Shown here one piece after another: positions 1-7,655 of a stretch of 25,733 nucleotides of DNA; positions within the stretch are counted from its first letter, which is position 1; each line of letters begins with the position of its first letter. The DNA lies in the NCBI GenBank assembly GCA_014859225.1, contig JACUUP010000012.1:1-25733 (forward strand), in the 5' to 3' direction. The notes under the pieces were generated by a model that made no database searches, was not told the DNA's origin, and was given only the letters and a program-made list of their open reading frames with translations. The position numbers and the translations under genes are program-made. Origin of the DNA: Candidatus Aerophobota bacterium. GTDB lineage: Bacteria > Aerophobota > Aerophobia > Aerophobales > B3-G15.

Positions 1-190
1 CTTCTTCTTTGGGCACATGCATTACTGAGGGAATAGCTCCGGGGAATTTTTTCCGTGCTATCTCATCCACTTCTTTTGGAGAATCTCCAACCGCTACCAG
101 CGTCTCTTTTACAACTGCAATGTACTTTCCCCCATATTCGTTAACGATTTCCTCAAAGTGGTTCACAATCCACTCTTGGTCCTTGGTCAT
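1..190 (-). CDS. DUF5678-type small protein (partial, 3' end outside window)
   Basis: The minus strand opens at an ATG (188-190) preceded by a strong GGAGG Shine-Dalgarno and reads 63 codons without a stop to the window edge. The product begins MTKDQEWIVNHFEEIVNEYG and continues GKYIAVVKETLVAVGDSPKE. This short W-x(n)-Y-x-GK(Y/W)-x-A/V pattern, followed by a V-A-x-G-D-S/T segment, is typical of the DUF5678 family, whose function is unknown. A consensus-like promoter lies just upstream at 214-241. The gene follows the GHKL ATPase on the same strand, but its own promoter suggests separate or additional expression. DUF5678 proteins are often small and encoded next to other tiny genes; what follows here is outside the window. 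The family assignment rests on pattern recognition only. Confidence 0.7.
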   Translation of the reverse strand, partial: MTKDQEWIVNHFEEIVNEYGGKYIAVVKETLVAVGDSPKEVDEIARKKFPGAIPSVMHVPKEE

Positions 191-213
191 TTTTTTCCTC
201 CGCCTGGTAGATA

Positions 214-241
214 ATTATATAAGAGGTTAGATAATTGACAA
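214..241 (-). promoter_or_regulatory. Predicted sigma70-type promoter for the DUF5678 gene
   Basis: On the minus strand TTGTCA (236-241) is separated by 16 nt from a perfect TATAAT (214-219). The ATG at 190 lies about 24 nt downstream of the -10 box. The -35 box is embedded in one arm of the inverted repeat at 233-265. Confidence 0.6.
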
Positions 242-265
242 CCTATGAACTCAGTTGTGTCAATT
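233..265 (-). repeat. Inverted repeat at the 3' end of the GHKL ATPase gene
   Basis: Arms AATTGACAAC (233-242) and GTTGTGTCAATT (254-265) can pair with a 2-nt bulge and an 11-nt loop, starting within the ATPase stop codon. No U-tract follows on the minus strand, so it is not a textbook intrinsic terminator. It could be an mRNA 3'-end stabiliser, or an operator, since it covers the -35 of the next gene's promoter. Confidence 0.4.
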
Positions 266-1796
266 AAATTTTAAATGGTCTGCGAAAGGCATCTCGCATA
301 AGCCTGCTCTGGTAAGTATAAGCAATGTGTGGGTCAGAAACTCTGGCAAGAAGAGATATCTCCTGGGTCAAAAGTCTTGCAAGATGCATTACATAAGAGG
401 AGCGGTTTTTGTAAGCCTCCCTGTAAACAGGATGGTCTCTATTTATGTGCACAACTGTTCCCTGAGTGAAACACTCAGGACCATCCTCTCCAAAATGGTC
501 AATAACACAGGTTACCCCAAACCTTTTAGCTTTAAGCTCTTTAACCAGGGCTGTAGTTGTTAGAGGCTTGATGGTGGGTCTTTTCTTTTTCCGGGGTTTT
601 TTCTTATCAGCCCCCTTGCCTACCTCTTTTTTATCCACTCCCTCCCTTTCCTCAATTGACTCACTCTCGACTCCTGCCTCCTCTTCATCCCCTTCAGTCT
701 CACCAATTTGATGCTTCTTTTTTAAAACACCACTTTGCTCACCCTCTTCATCTCCCACAGGTGTTAAACTGGAAGGACAAAGCTCTGGATTGTGTATCAG
801 GGCATCCTCTACTCTGCGCATAGCCTCTTTTAGTCTGCGATTTACCTTACGATTTTGTCTTTCATCGGATAAGACCTTTATTTCTTCTTTAACCCTAACT
901 ACAACATTTTTCATGACTTCCTGAAAAGCCCTGTACTCGGGACAGTCAATAATAAATCCCGTGCGGTCGCTTGTTACAGGAAGAAAATCAGCATTAACAA
1001 CTCCATAAATTTTTCTGGCTATCCCGCTTATACTCTCAAGACCAAAAAACTCTCTTTTAACCATAACATGTTTTACCTTACACTCTATTCCCGAAGGCTT
1101 ATCAGGAAAAGGACCTCTTGTTACAATAACTATTTCTCCATGAACCGCACCATATTTTGTCCCCTCCATAAAGGGAATACTTCTTCCCGCAACATAGTAA
1201 GGGGTAATTTTTTTCTCATTAAGATAAACAGAAAAATTATGCACAGAAAGTGGAACCGTTTCCCTGAGCCGACTTTTTATATCCTCAATTTTAAACTTTT
1301 TTGTAAGACCTGTTAGAGTTATTCTCGTTCCATCCACCCTGCCCGCAGAAGGAGTAAATAACCTTAAAGGAAGATACCAGTTTCTTTTACTCTTTTTCCA
1401 GTCATTCTTATCAAATGTTACTGCTCCACAAAAGTTTCCTTTTTTAGTCCATACCTCAAACCTTTTGCAGGCAGCAAGGCTTGCAAACTTGCCTATGCCA
1501 AACTGACCAATCATCTCCCGCTCAAATTTGGGAGATTTTTTCTGCCTTCTTTTATGGGATGAGCCAATATTAAAGTACTGCTTCAGCTCCTCAAGAGACA
1601 TTCCATTCCCATTATCCTCAACCACTATTTTTTTCCCATCCACAGTGATGTCTACCCGCGTAGCATCAGCATCGTAGGTATTGTTAACAAGCTCCCTTAC
1701 AAGCTCAATGCTCTCTCCATAAAGACGCTCACCAATTGTAACAATATGGTCCTTATCCACGGTTACGGGAATGGCTAAAATTTGCTCATTTTGCAT
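264..1796 (-). CDS. GHKL (HSP90/MutL-fold) ATPase-domain protein
   Basis: A 510-residue protein with an N-terminal GHKL ATP-binding fold: N-box E36-L-V-N39 with N-T-Y-D-A-D-A-T following, G1 motif DNGNGM at 61-66, and G2 glycine-rich lid GQFGIGKFA at 97-105. About 200 further residues resemble the second, transducer-like domain of HSP90/MutL proteins. A highly charged, low-complexity linker at about 350-405 (rich in E, K, D) leads to a C-terminal domain of about 100 residues containing VVHINRDHPVYREA. There is no histidine-kinase DHp domain, and no full HSP90 middle domain is recognisable. The start at ATG 1796 has a weak AAGG Shine-Dalgarno. The gene is transcribed away from rimO. The ATPase call is firm. 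The physiological role (chaperone-like, DNA-associated or defence) cannot be read from the sequence. Confidence 0.8.
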   Translation of the reverse strand: MQNEQILAIPVTVDKDHIVTIGERLYGESIELVRELVNNTYDADATRVDITVDGKKIVVEDNGNGMSLEELKQYFNIGSSHKRRQKKSPKFEREMIGQFGIGKFASLAACKRFEVWTKKGNFCGAVTFDKNDWKKSKRNWYLPLRLFTPSAGRVDGTRITLTGLTKKFKIEDIKSRLRETVPLSVHNFSVYLNEKKITPYYVAGRSIPFMEGTKYGAVHGEIVIVTRGPFPDKPSGIECKVKHVMVKREFFGLESISGIARKIYGVVNADFLPVTSDRTGFIIDCPEYRAFQEVMKNVVVRVKEEIKVLSDERQNRKVNRRLKEAMRRVEDALIHNPELCPSSLTPVGDEEGEQSGVLKKKHQIGETEGDEEEAGVESESIEEREGVDKKEVGKGADKKKPRKKKRPTIKPLTTTALVKELKAKRFGVTCVIDHFGEDGPECFTQGTVVHINRDHPVYREAYKNRSSYVMHLARLLTQEISLLARVSDPHIAYTYQSRLMRDAFRRPFKI

Positions 1797-1825
1797 GATA
1801 AACCTTTTTCTTTGAACTTTCTTAT

Positions 1826-1853
1826 TTTATACCATATTCTCTAAAATATTCAA
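1826..1853 (-). promoter_or_regulatory. Predicted promoter of the GHKL ATPase gene
   Basis: On the minus strand TTGAAT (1848-1853) and TATAAA (1826-1831) are spaced 16 nt, about 30 nt upstream of the ATG at 1796. An overlapping alternative pairs TTGACT with TATGGT, also at 16 nt. The intergenic strip is very AT-rich. Confidence 0.4.
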
Positions 1854-1864
1854 GTCAAAAACTG

Positions 1865-1892
1865 TTGACCGTCAGTGTTTATTTTGTATTGT
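1865..1892 (+). promoter_or_regulatory. Predicted promoter of the rimO operon
   Basis: TTGACC (1865-1870), a 16-nt spacer and TATTGT (1887-1892) lie directly ahead of the ATG at 1901. Transcription would begin about 1899-1901, so the rimO mRNA may be leaderless or nearly so. The upstream in-frame TTG at 1865 is then the -35 box, not a start codon. Confidence 0.45.
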
Positions 1893-1900
1893 TATTAAGT

Positions 1901-3241
1901 ATGCAAGATAAAAGAAAAATTAAAGAGAAAATTAAGATAAATCTTATTTCCCTTGGTTGCCCTAAAAACCTGGTTGATAGTGAAGTTATTCTGGGGAGAT
2001 TAGGGGAAAGAGGTTATATTCTAACCTCATTTTTTAGGGAAGCTGATGTTGTAATTATAAATACCTGCAGTTTTATTAAAGATGCAAGAGATGAGTCCTA
2101 TCGGATAATTTCTAAAATACTGAGACAAAAATCCCCCCGGCAAAAATTAATTGTCTGTGGCTGTCTTCCCCAACTGGAAAAAAGAAAACTTTTTTCAAAA
2201 TTTTCAGGAATTGATGCTCTCTTAGGCAGTGCAGATTTTTATAACATTGACAAAGTCGTGGATGATGTTTTATTTAAGGGGGAAAGAGTCTTTTCCATAT
2301 CAAAACCAGAATTTATCTATAATTCAAGTTTCTCAAGACTTATCTCCACTCCCCCTGGTTATACTTATCTAAAAATAGCTGAAGGCTGCTCAAATAGATG
2401 TTCTTACTGCCTTATTCCCACTTTAAGAGGAAATTTTAGAAGTAGGGATATAGATGATGTGGTGAAGGAGGCAAAGGAGCTTGCCCGCATGCACATTAAA
2501 GAACTTATATTAACCTCTCAGGATACAACCTTTTACGGGCATGACAGAGATGAGAAATCTTACCTGACAGTTTTGCTTAAAAAACTTGAGAAAATCAAGG
2601 GGATAGAATGGATAAGACTTTTATATCTTCATCCTGCTCATTTTGATTTTAAGTTAATCCCGCTTATAAAAAACTCTGCAAAAATATTAAGCTACATTGA
2701 CCTTCCTTTCCAGCACACTCAGGATGAGATTCTCAAACTAATGGGGCGTCCTCCCTTTAATACAGCGTTAAAGATTATAGAGAAAATAAGAGAGGTTATC
2801 CCCGATGCCACACTGCGCACAACCTTGATGGTAGGCTTTCCCGGGGAAAAAGAGCAGCATTTTGAAAAACTGCTAAAAGATGTAGAAAATCTACAATTTG
2901 ATTGGCTGGGAGTTTTCACCTATTCCAGGGAAAAGAAAACCCCTGCCTATGCTTTTCCCGACCAGGTTTCACCAAAAGTTAAAGAAAAAAGAAGAAAAGA
3001 GGTCTTTCGCCTGCAGGAAAAAATAACTTATGAAAAAAATAAAAATAGAGTGGGCAATATCTATCCATTAATGATTGACTTTACCTCTAACTTAAATGAA
3101 GCAGAGGGACATACCATTTTTCAGACGCCAGAAATTGACGGAAAAACATATCTTGATAAAAATTATCCTGCAGGCGTAATTATTCAAGCCAAAGTAACAG
3201 AAGTTAAAAATATCTTTGATGTTCTTGCAGATGAGGTTTAA
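1901..3241 (+). CDS. rimO: Ribosomal protein S12 methylthiotransferase RimO
   Basis: RimO is a radical-SAM enzyme that methylthiolates an aspartate of ribosomal protein S12 (Asp88 in E. coli). From the ATG at 1901 (446 residues) the N-terminal UPF0004 domain carries its three cluster cysteines: GCPKN (C20), NTC (C56) and CGC (C86/C88). The radical SAM motif is EGCSNRCSYC, with C163, C167 and C170. A C-terminal TRAM-like region follows from about 380. SLGCPKNLVDSE and LRTTLMVGFPGE-type strings are characteristic of RimO rather than MiaB. Length is normal for the family. An in-frame TTG at 1865 would add 12 residues but overlaps the predicted promoter, so ATG 1901 is preferred even though no good Shine-Dalgarno precedes it. 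It is the first gene of a three-gene plus-strand operon. Confidence 0.95.
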   Translation: MQDKRKIKEKIKINLISLGCPKNLVDSEVILGRLGERGYILTSFFREADVVIINTCSFIKDARDESYRIISKILRQKSPRQKLIVCGCLPQLEKRKLFSKFSGIDALLGSADFYNIDKVVDDVLFKGERVFSISKPEFIYNSSFSRLISTPPGYTYLKIAEGCSNRCSYCLIPTLRGNFRSRDIDDVVKEAKELARMHIKELILTSQDTTFYGHDRDEKSYLTVLLKKLEKIKGIEWIRLLYLHPAHFDFKLIPLIKNSAKILSYIDLPFQHTQDEILKLMGRPPFNTALKIIEKIREVIPDATLRTTLMVGFPGEKEQHFEKLLKDVENLQFDWLGVFTYSREKKTPAYAFPDQVSPKVKEKRRKEVFRLQEKITYEKNKNRVGNIYPLMIDFTSNLNEAEGHTIFQTPEIDGKTYLDKNYPAGVIIQAKVTEVKNIFDVLADEV

Positions 3242-3242
3242 G

Positions 3243-4403
3243 ATGGATTTTGTAGAAGTAAACGGAAAAAAGCTTAAGGTTATAAAAGAGCCTCAACCGC
3301 ACATCATCATCTCCACAAAAAAAGAGCTTCATGGATGGTGGCCAGGTAAAAGAGAGTGCACCTCAGAGCGCCTTTTAATAAATCCTTATAATGGATGCGG
3401 GATAGGATGCTTTTTCTGCTATGCCCTTTCTTTTCCCGGATATTTTCAACTTTTCAGGGAAAAGGGAATAATCACTGTTGCTAAAGATTTTGATAAGAGC
3501 ATTGCCAAACAGCTTGATTCTATTGATATTGTCTCCTGCGGCTATCTTTCGCCGGTTACTGAGCCTTTTCAGCCGTTGAATGAAAAATATAAATTATCGG
3601 AGAAAATTATCCAAGTTTTTGTGGAAAGAAACATCCCCGTAGAGTTTATAACCAAAGCAAAAATCCCGAATAAAGTTGTTGAAATTATAAAAAATCAACC
3701 TCACTCGTTTGGACAGGTCTCCATACTTACTCCCCGGGAAAATTTAAGAAAAATTTTAGTCCCAAATGGGGCAACAACTGATGAGCTTTTTCAAAATATA
3801 AACCTTTTATGGGAAAATAAAATATTTTCCGTATGCAGAATAGACCCTATTTTCCCTTATATAACTGACAATGTTAAAGATGCAGAAGAGATAATCCAGA
3901 GAGCAAAAGACTCAGGATGCAAACATATAATAGCAAGCTGCCTTGATATTCCGCGCAAGATATGGGAAGATGTGTTAAATAAAATTGATAAAAAATTTGG
4001 GACAGGGGTAAAAAGAAGTTATGAAAGGCTTTACCGGGAAAATACAGGTAGCTATGTGCATGCTGATATTAACTATAGAAAGAAAATATTTGATAAGCTG
4101 CGCAACATCTGTGAGCAGAAAAATGTAACCTTTGCCCTGTGCATGGAGTATGAACTTATTAATGGGAAGGTGCAGGGATTGAACAGAGAATTTATGAGTT
4201 CTGTTAACTGCGAGGGGATGGATATTCCCATCTATCAAAGAAATGGGAAAAAATTTTATCCGGCAACAAATTGTCAGGGAAACTGCCTTTTTTGCATCAA
4301 AGCTCGCTGCAGCATACCTGAGCTTGCCCTGGGAAAAAAAATAAGTAATCCCGGATGGAAGCTAAAGGATTATCGCAGATGGTCCAAAAATTTAAGAAAG
4401 TAA
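3243..4403 (+). CDS. Radical SAM protein, spore-photoproduct-lyase-like (COG1533 type)
   Basis: The product has 386 residues from ATG 3243, which lies 1 nt after the rimO stop and 6 nt after a GAGG Shine-Dalgarno; an upstream in-frame ATG inside rimO is less likely. The radical SAM cysteines are in NPYNGCGIGCFFCYA (C52, C56, C59), the context typical of the SplB/Rv2578c-like branch. A barrel follows (GYLSPVTEPFQP, FITKA, VSILT). The C-terminus carries extra cysteines in CQGNCLFCIKARC, which could hold a second Fe-S cluster or zinc. Substrate is unknown; true SPL DNA-repair activity should not be assumed. The neighbouring DUF488 gene starts 6 nt downstream, so the two are probably co-translated and functionally linked. 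Confidence 0.75.
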   Translation: MDFVEVNGKKLKVIKEPQPHIIISTKKELHGWWPGKRECTSERLLINPYNGCGIGCFFCYALSFPGYFQLFREKGIITVAKDFDKSIAKQLDSIDIVSCGYLSPVTEPFQPLNEKYKLSEKIIQVFVERNIPVEFITKAKIPNKVVEIIKNQPHSFGQVSILTPRENLRKILVPNGATTDELFQNINLLWENKIFSVCRIDPIFPYITDNVKDAEEIIQRAKDSGCKHIIASCLDIPRKIWEDVLNKIDKKFGTGVKRSYERLYRENTGSYVHADINYRKKIFDKLRNICEQKNVTFALCMEYELINGKVQGLNREFMSSVNCEGMDIPIYQRNGKKFYPATNCQGNCLFCIKARCSIPELALGKKISNPGWKLKDYRRWSKNLRK

Positions 4404-4409
4404 AATGTA

Positions 4410-4826
4410 ATGAATACTGAAAACAAAAAAATATACAGTTTTGGAACAAGTACAAGAGAAAAAGAGGAGTTTATAGAACTTGTAAAGCAATACAAAATTA
4501 AAGCTATAATTGATGTGCGCAGATTCCCCACCAGTAGATTTGAGCATTTTAAAAAAGATAATCTGCAAAGAATTGCTGAAAAAGAAAACATCAGGTACTT
4601 TTACCTTGGAAATGAGCTGGGAGGCTACAGAAAAGCTGGATACGAGGAACATACCCGGAGTGCATCTTTTCAAGCAGGCATGAAGAAGCTGGAAGATATA
4701 GCCATTCAGTTACCTTCGGCTTTTTTCTGTGCAGAGAAACTCCCCTGGAGATGTCACCGCCGATTTATAGCAGATGTTCTCAAAAAAGGGGGATGGAGAG
4801 TAATCCATATCATTGAGAAAGAATAG
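4410..4826 (+). CDS. DUF488 domain protein
   Basis: A 138-residue protein that matches DUF488 over its whole length: IYSFGTS at the N-terminus, DVRRFPTSR (35-43), YFYLGNELGGYRK (63-75), FCAEKLPWRCHRRFIAD (106-122) and a V-I-H-I end. The conserved Cys107 and Cys115 of the CAEKxxxxCHR motif are both present. The biochemical function of DUF488 is not established; the conserved Cys/His/Arg set suggests a catalytic or nucleotide-binding role. It is the last gene of the rimO operon, 6 nt after the radical SAM gene. It converges with the catabolic operon, leaving only 13 bp between stop codons, and no terminator is visible there. Confidence 0.85.
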   Translation: MNTENKKIYSFGTSTREKEEFIELVKQYKIKAIIDVRRFPTSRFEHFKKDNLQRIAEKENIRYFYLGNELGGYRKAGYEEHTRSASFQAGMKKLEDIAIQLPSAFFCAEKLPWRCHRRFIADVLKKGGWRVIHIIEKE

Positions 4827-4839
4827 CTCCCCTACTCTC

Positions 4840-5871
4840 TTAGCTCACCGGTTCCTTTGCTGCCTCCACAATTGCTTTTAAATTTTGTAAGCGTGTAGGC
4901 AAAGGCACAGCACACTCAGGGGCAATAATGTTAACCCCGGCTTCTATACTGTATCTTACTTGCTTATAAATATCTTCGGGTTTACCTTGATACAGAACTA
5001 TATTGCTAATATTACCTACAAGGGACATCCTTCCACTTACAGCCTTTACAGCTTTTTTAGCATCAATTTGCCACTCAAAGTGATAAGCATCAAAACCCGC
5101 TTCAGCGAAGTAGTCAAGACGGTCAGCGCAGTTACCACAGACATGCAGGATAACTGGTGAGCCTATCTTTTGGATGATTTCTTTGTGAACGGGTAGCAAA
5201 AACTCACGATACATCTCAGGACTTACAAGATCTCCTGTAGCATGGTCAGCCAGGGTAATAACATCTGCCCCGGCCTGGATTTGAGCCTTACCAAAGATAA
5301 TAGGGACTCTTTTTAGAACTTCCAGGAAACGGCGAACTTTGCCAGGATTTAAGATAGTCCAGGTCAAAAACTCCTCTGTTCCAGCTAAATGATAAGACAG
5401 GGTCCAGGGCCCCATTACTTTACCGAGAATAGCCACATGATCACCATAGTTTTTTCTCAGGTAGGAAATGGCATCTAAAACCACTTTAAGGGAGGGCTTC
5501 TCTAAAATATTTTCAGGAATAACTATATCTTTAAGCTCCTTTGCAGGGTGCACTTTAATATCTGGCATTCTATCTTCTGTTCCCCAGTCTACTTCACAAC
5601 CAAGTGCTGCGGCTTCCTGCTGGACACTAAATTCCGGCATTATGGTATCATAATCCAGTATTTCATGACCGGCAGCAGCGAGCTCTGCCATTGACCGGGA
5701 GTCAAGATGAGCCTCTGGAAAATGAATACCCACCTTCATCATAAGTTCCACGCACACAATAGAAGTAGGATTACCTACTGGGACACGGTGTCCTCTGCGT
5801 CCGCCAAAAAGAGAGGACAAAAAACGACGTTTTGGCGACATAGGTGTTCTGTTCTCAGTAAATACTGTCAT
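4840..5871 (-). CDS. MtaA/UroD-family methyltransferase (methylcobamide-type)
   Basis: A 343-residue uroporphyrinogen-decarboxylase-fold protein. The zinc ligand pattern of methylcobamide:CoM methyltransferases is present: LHVCGN (H243, C245) and APECAVP (C320). True UroD enzymes lack these ligands, so this is more likely a corrinoid-dependent methyltransferase that moves methyl groups between a corrinoid protein and a thiol or other acceptor. Typical MtaA-like segments include MGPWTLSYHLAG, GADVITLADHATGDLVSP and LVGNISN. No corrinoid protein gene lies in the window. The ATG at 5871 overlaps the upstream gene by 17 bp. The in-frame ATG at 5841 (MSPKRRFLSSL) matches the usual family start and is a reasonable alternative. 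It is the last gene of the ABC/aldolase operon. Confidence 0.8.
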   Translation of the reverse strand: MTVFTENRTPMSPKRRFLSSLFGGRRGHRVPVGNPTSIVCVELMMKVGIHFPEAHLDSRSMAELAAAGHEILDYDTIMPEFSVQQEAAALGCEVDWGTEDRMPDIKVHPAKELKDIVIPENILEKPSLKVVLDAISYLRKNYGDHVAILGKVMGPWTLSYHLAGTEEFLTWTILNPGKVRRFLEVLKRVPIIFGKAQIQAGADVITLADHATGDLVSPEMYREFLLPVHKEIIQKIGSPVILHVCGNCADRLDYFAEAGFDAYHFEWQIDAKKAVKAVSGRMSLVGNISNIVLYQGKPEDIYKQVRYSIEAGVNIIAPECAVPLPTRLQNLKAIVEAAKEPVS

Positions 5872-6571
5872 CTTCTTGAGATATCTCTTTTAATTTTTCA
5901 ATAGAAAAATGAGAAGATTTAACAAAATTAACTATTCTATTTTCCTGTGCCAATAGCTTTTTAGCAACTTCTGAAAGTTTGTCTACACAATCCCAGGGAA
6001 CTTTGAGCACTCCATTTTCATCTCCGTGAATTAAGTCCCCTGGCTGGATTTCTACTCCACTGAGATTAATCGATGCATTGATTTGTTCAATAGAGAAATT
6101 TCCATGCGAGGGAACAGCTCCCCGGGCAAAAAGATGAAACCCTATCTTTCTTATATTTTTTATATCTCTAACACCTCCATCAGTTACCAGACCTACAGCA
6201 CCCATATGTTTTGCTACCCTTGCCATGAGGTCTCCAAAAACACAAGTATGTTCTGGTCTGGGGCCAACTGCTTTGATAACCAGTATCACTGGTTTGGGTG
6301 TTTCTAATATGGCTTGCAACATTTCTGGCAAACCAAACTTTTTTTGTTTTTCTGCTGTAGTAGTATCCACTGTTAGGGTCAAAGCATGCCCTACCATTGT
6401 GCCAAGTTCCGGGAAAAAACAGCGGATATCCATTCCCATAAAACCTTCAACAAGAGAGCGAAGATGACACTTCTCAATGGCATTAGAAACAGTTGGGGTA
6501 TCAATAGTTTTTAGCTCATGGGTCTGTTTTTCAGCAAGCCCTCTTTTTAAAGTATCCTTGCTACGAAACAT
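5855..6571 (-). CDS. RraA-family (HMG/CHA-type) aldolase
   Basis: A 238-residue member of the RraA/methyltransferase-like fold. The metal-binding D-x20-R-D motif is complete: D114 in VFGDLMARVAKHMG and R135-D136 in TDGGVRD. Family members of this length split 4-hydroxy-4-methyl-2-oxoglutarate or related 2-oxoacids to pyruvate, or decarboxylate oxaloacetate. The short RraA RNase-E regulators share the fold but usually lack this catabolic context. A C-terminal helical extension (about 205-238) goes beyond the core. The ATG at 6571 follows an AGGGG Shine-Dalgarno. The neighbours, a dehydrogenase, a second aldolase and an importer, favour an enzymatic role in organic or sugar acid breakdown. The substrate is not identifiable. 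Confidence 0.85.
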   Translation of the reverse strand: MFRSKDTLKRGLAEKQTHELKTIDTPTVSNAIEKCHLRSLVEGFMGMDIRCFFPELGTMVGHALTLTVDTTTAEKQKKFGLPEMLQAILETPKPVILVIKAVGPRPEHTCVFGDLMARVAKHMGAVGLVTDGGVRDIKNIRKIGFHLFARGAVPSHGNFSIEQINASINLSGVEIQPGDLIHGDENGVLKVPWDCVDKLSEVAKKLLAQENRIVNFVKSSHFSIEKLKEISQEDDSIY

Positions 6572-6627
6572 TCAATATCCCCTGGCGGTAGAAATTGCTA
6601 AAGGATTATATCTTACCCTGATTTTTG

Positions 6628-7638
6628 TTACTTCTGCAGTGAAGCTCTAAGTCTTGGGCTATTCAAAACTTGTTGGTTAACAATATATTCAGGCTCTTTT
6701 CTTTGTAACACAAGGGCAATTTGTTTAGCGGCTTTTGTTTCAAGCTCAATTAATGACTCTACAGAACAAAATGCCGCATGTGGAGTTAATGAAATGTTCT
6801 CCTGACACAAAACAGGCTCATCTGTATCTGGTGGCTCCTTAGGAAGAACATCTAATCCTGCTCCTGCAATCCAACCTTCCTTTACCGCTCTAACCAGTGC
6901 GGTAGTATCCACTACCGCACCTCTGGATGTATTAATTACATATGCTGTATTTTTCATTTTCTTAAACGCAGTCTCATCAAGCAATTTATATGTTGAATTG
7001 GTTAAAGGCACATGTACAGATATAAAATCAGCGCTTTTGAGGAGTTCGTCAAACAAGGTCATCTTCACACCATATTTTTGAGCATCTTTCTCTGAGATAT
7101 ACGGATCAAAAGCAACAATATTTAACCCAAACGCCTGCGCTTTGGGAACAAGAGCTTGAGCTATTTTCCCGAAACCAATTAAGCCTAATATTTTCCCCCG
7201 AAGTCGAAACATTCTGTTTCCTGACTGAATATCCCATTCTCCCCTTTTTATGGTTCTGTCATAAAATGAAACTTTTCTGGCACAGTTAAGAAGCAAGGCC
7301 ATAGCGTGCTCTGAAACCTCATCTGTACAATAAGAGGGAACATTGGTTACAATGATTCCCAGCTTTGTAGCCTCCTCAACAGCAATATTATCTACCCCAA
7401 TCCCATAACGTCCAATAACCTGGCATTTTTTTGCTGCATTAACAACCCTGGGTGTTACCCTGGCCCAGCAGGTTAGAATTCCAACAACCTCTTTTGCGAG
7501 CTTCACCAGCTCTTCTTCTTTGCCAGAGGAGGCAACTACGAGATCTGCTCCAACTTTTGAGAGCACTTTCCTTTCCGGTTGAAGATTTTCCCATGCGTAG
7601 TCAGTAACAAGAACCTTTCTGTGTTCATAGTTGGCCAA
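6628..7638 (-). CDS. D-isomer-specific 2-hydroxyacid dehydrogenase
   Basis: A 336-residue NAD-dependent dehydrogenase of the phosphoglycerate dehydrogenase / C-terminal-binding-protein family. The NAD-binding motif is GLIGFGKIA (G152, G155, G157). The catalytic triad is visible: R239 in NTSRGAVVD, E268 in LPKEPPD and H287 in TPHAAF. There is no ACT domain, so it is not a full-length regulated SerA; a catabolic 2-oxoacid/2-hydroxyacid role fits the operon. The start codon is TTG (7636-7638), 7 nt after an AGGAGT Shine-Dalgarno; no in-frame ATG gives a complete N-terminal strand. The gene lies 17 bp after the aldolase gene and 56 bp before the RraA gene. Confidence 0.92.
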   Translation of the reverse strand: MANYEHRKVLVTDYAWENLQPERKVLSKVGADLVVASSGKEEELVKLAKEVVGILTCWARVTPRVVNAAKKCQVIGRYGIGVDNIAVEEATKLGIIVTNVPSYCTDEVSEHAMALLLNCARKVSFYDRTIKRGEWDIQSGNRMFRLRGKILGLIGFGKIAQALVPKAQAFGLNIVAFDPYISEKDAQKYGVKMTLFDELLKSADFISVHVPLTNSTYKLLDETAFKKMKNTAYVINTSRGAVVDTTALVRAVKEGWIAGAGLDVLPKEPPDTDEPVLCQENISLTPHAAFCSVESLIELETKAAKQIALVLQRKEPEYIVNQQVLNSPRLRASLQK

Positions 7639-7655
7639 CAGCTTACTCCTGAAAC

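Noticed and set aside
9-230. Plus-strand 73-aa open frame at the left edge
   Set aside because: It lies antisense to the DUF5678 gene, which has a strong Shine-Dalgarno and promoter; its protein has no recognisable features.
1865-1900. TTG start giving rimO 12 extra residues
   Set aside because: The TTG is part of the likely -35 box, and RimO similarity begins after the ATG at 1901.
3216-3242. Upstream ATG for the SPL-like radical SAM gene
   Set aside because: It sits inside rimO without a ribosome site, whereas ATG 3243 has GAGG 6 nt upstream.
3243-4403. Assignment as true spore photoproduct lyase
   Set aside because: Only the general CxxxCxxC context is shared; no sporulation genes are nearby, and the C-terminal cysteine block differs.
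4840-5871. Uroporphyrinogen decarboxylase (hemE)
   Set aside because: The protein carries the HxC...C zinc ligands of MtaA-type methyltransferases, and the operon is catabolic, with no haem genes.
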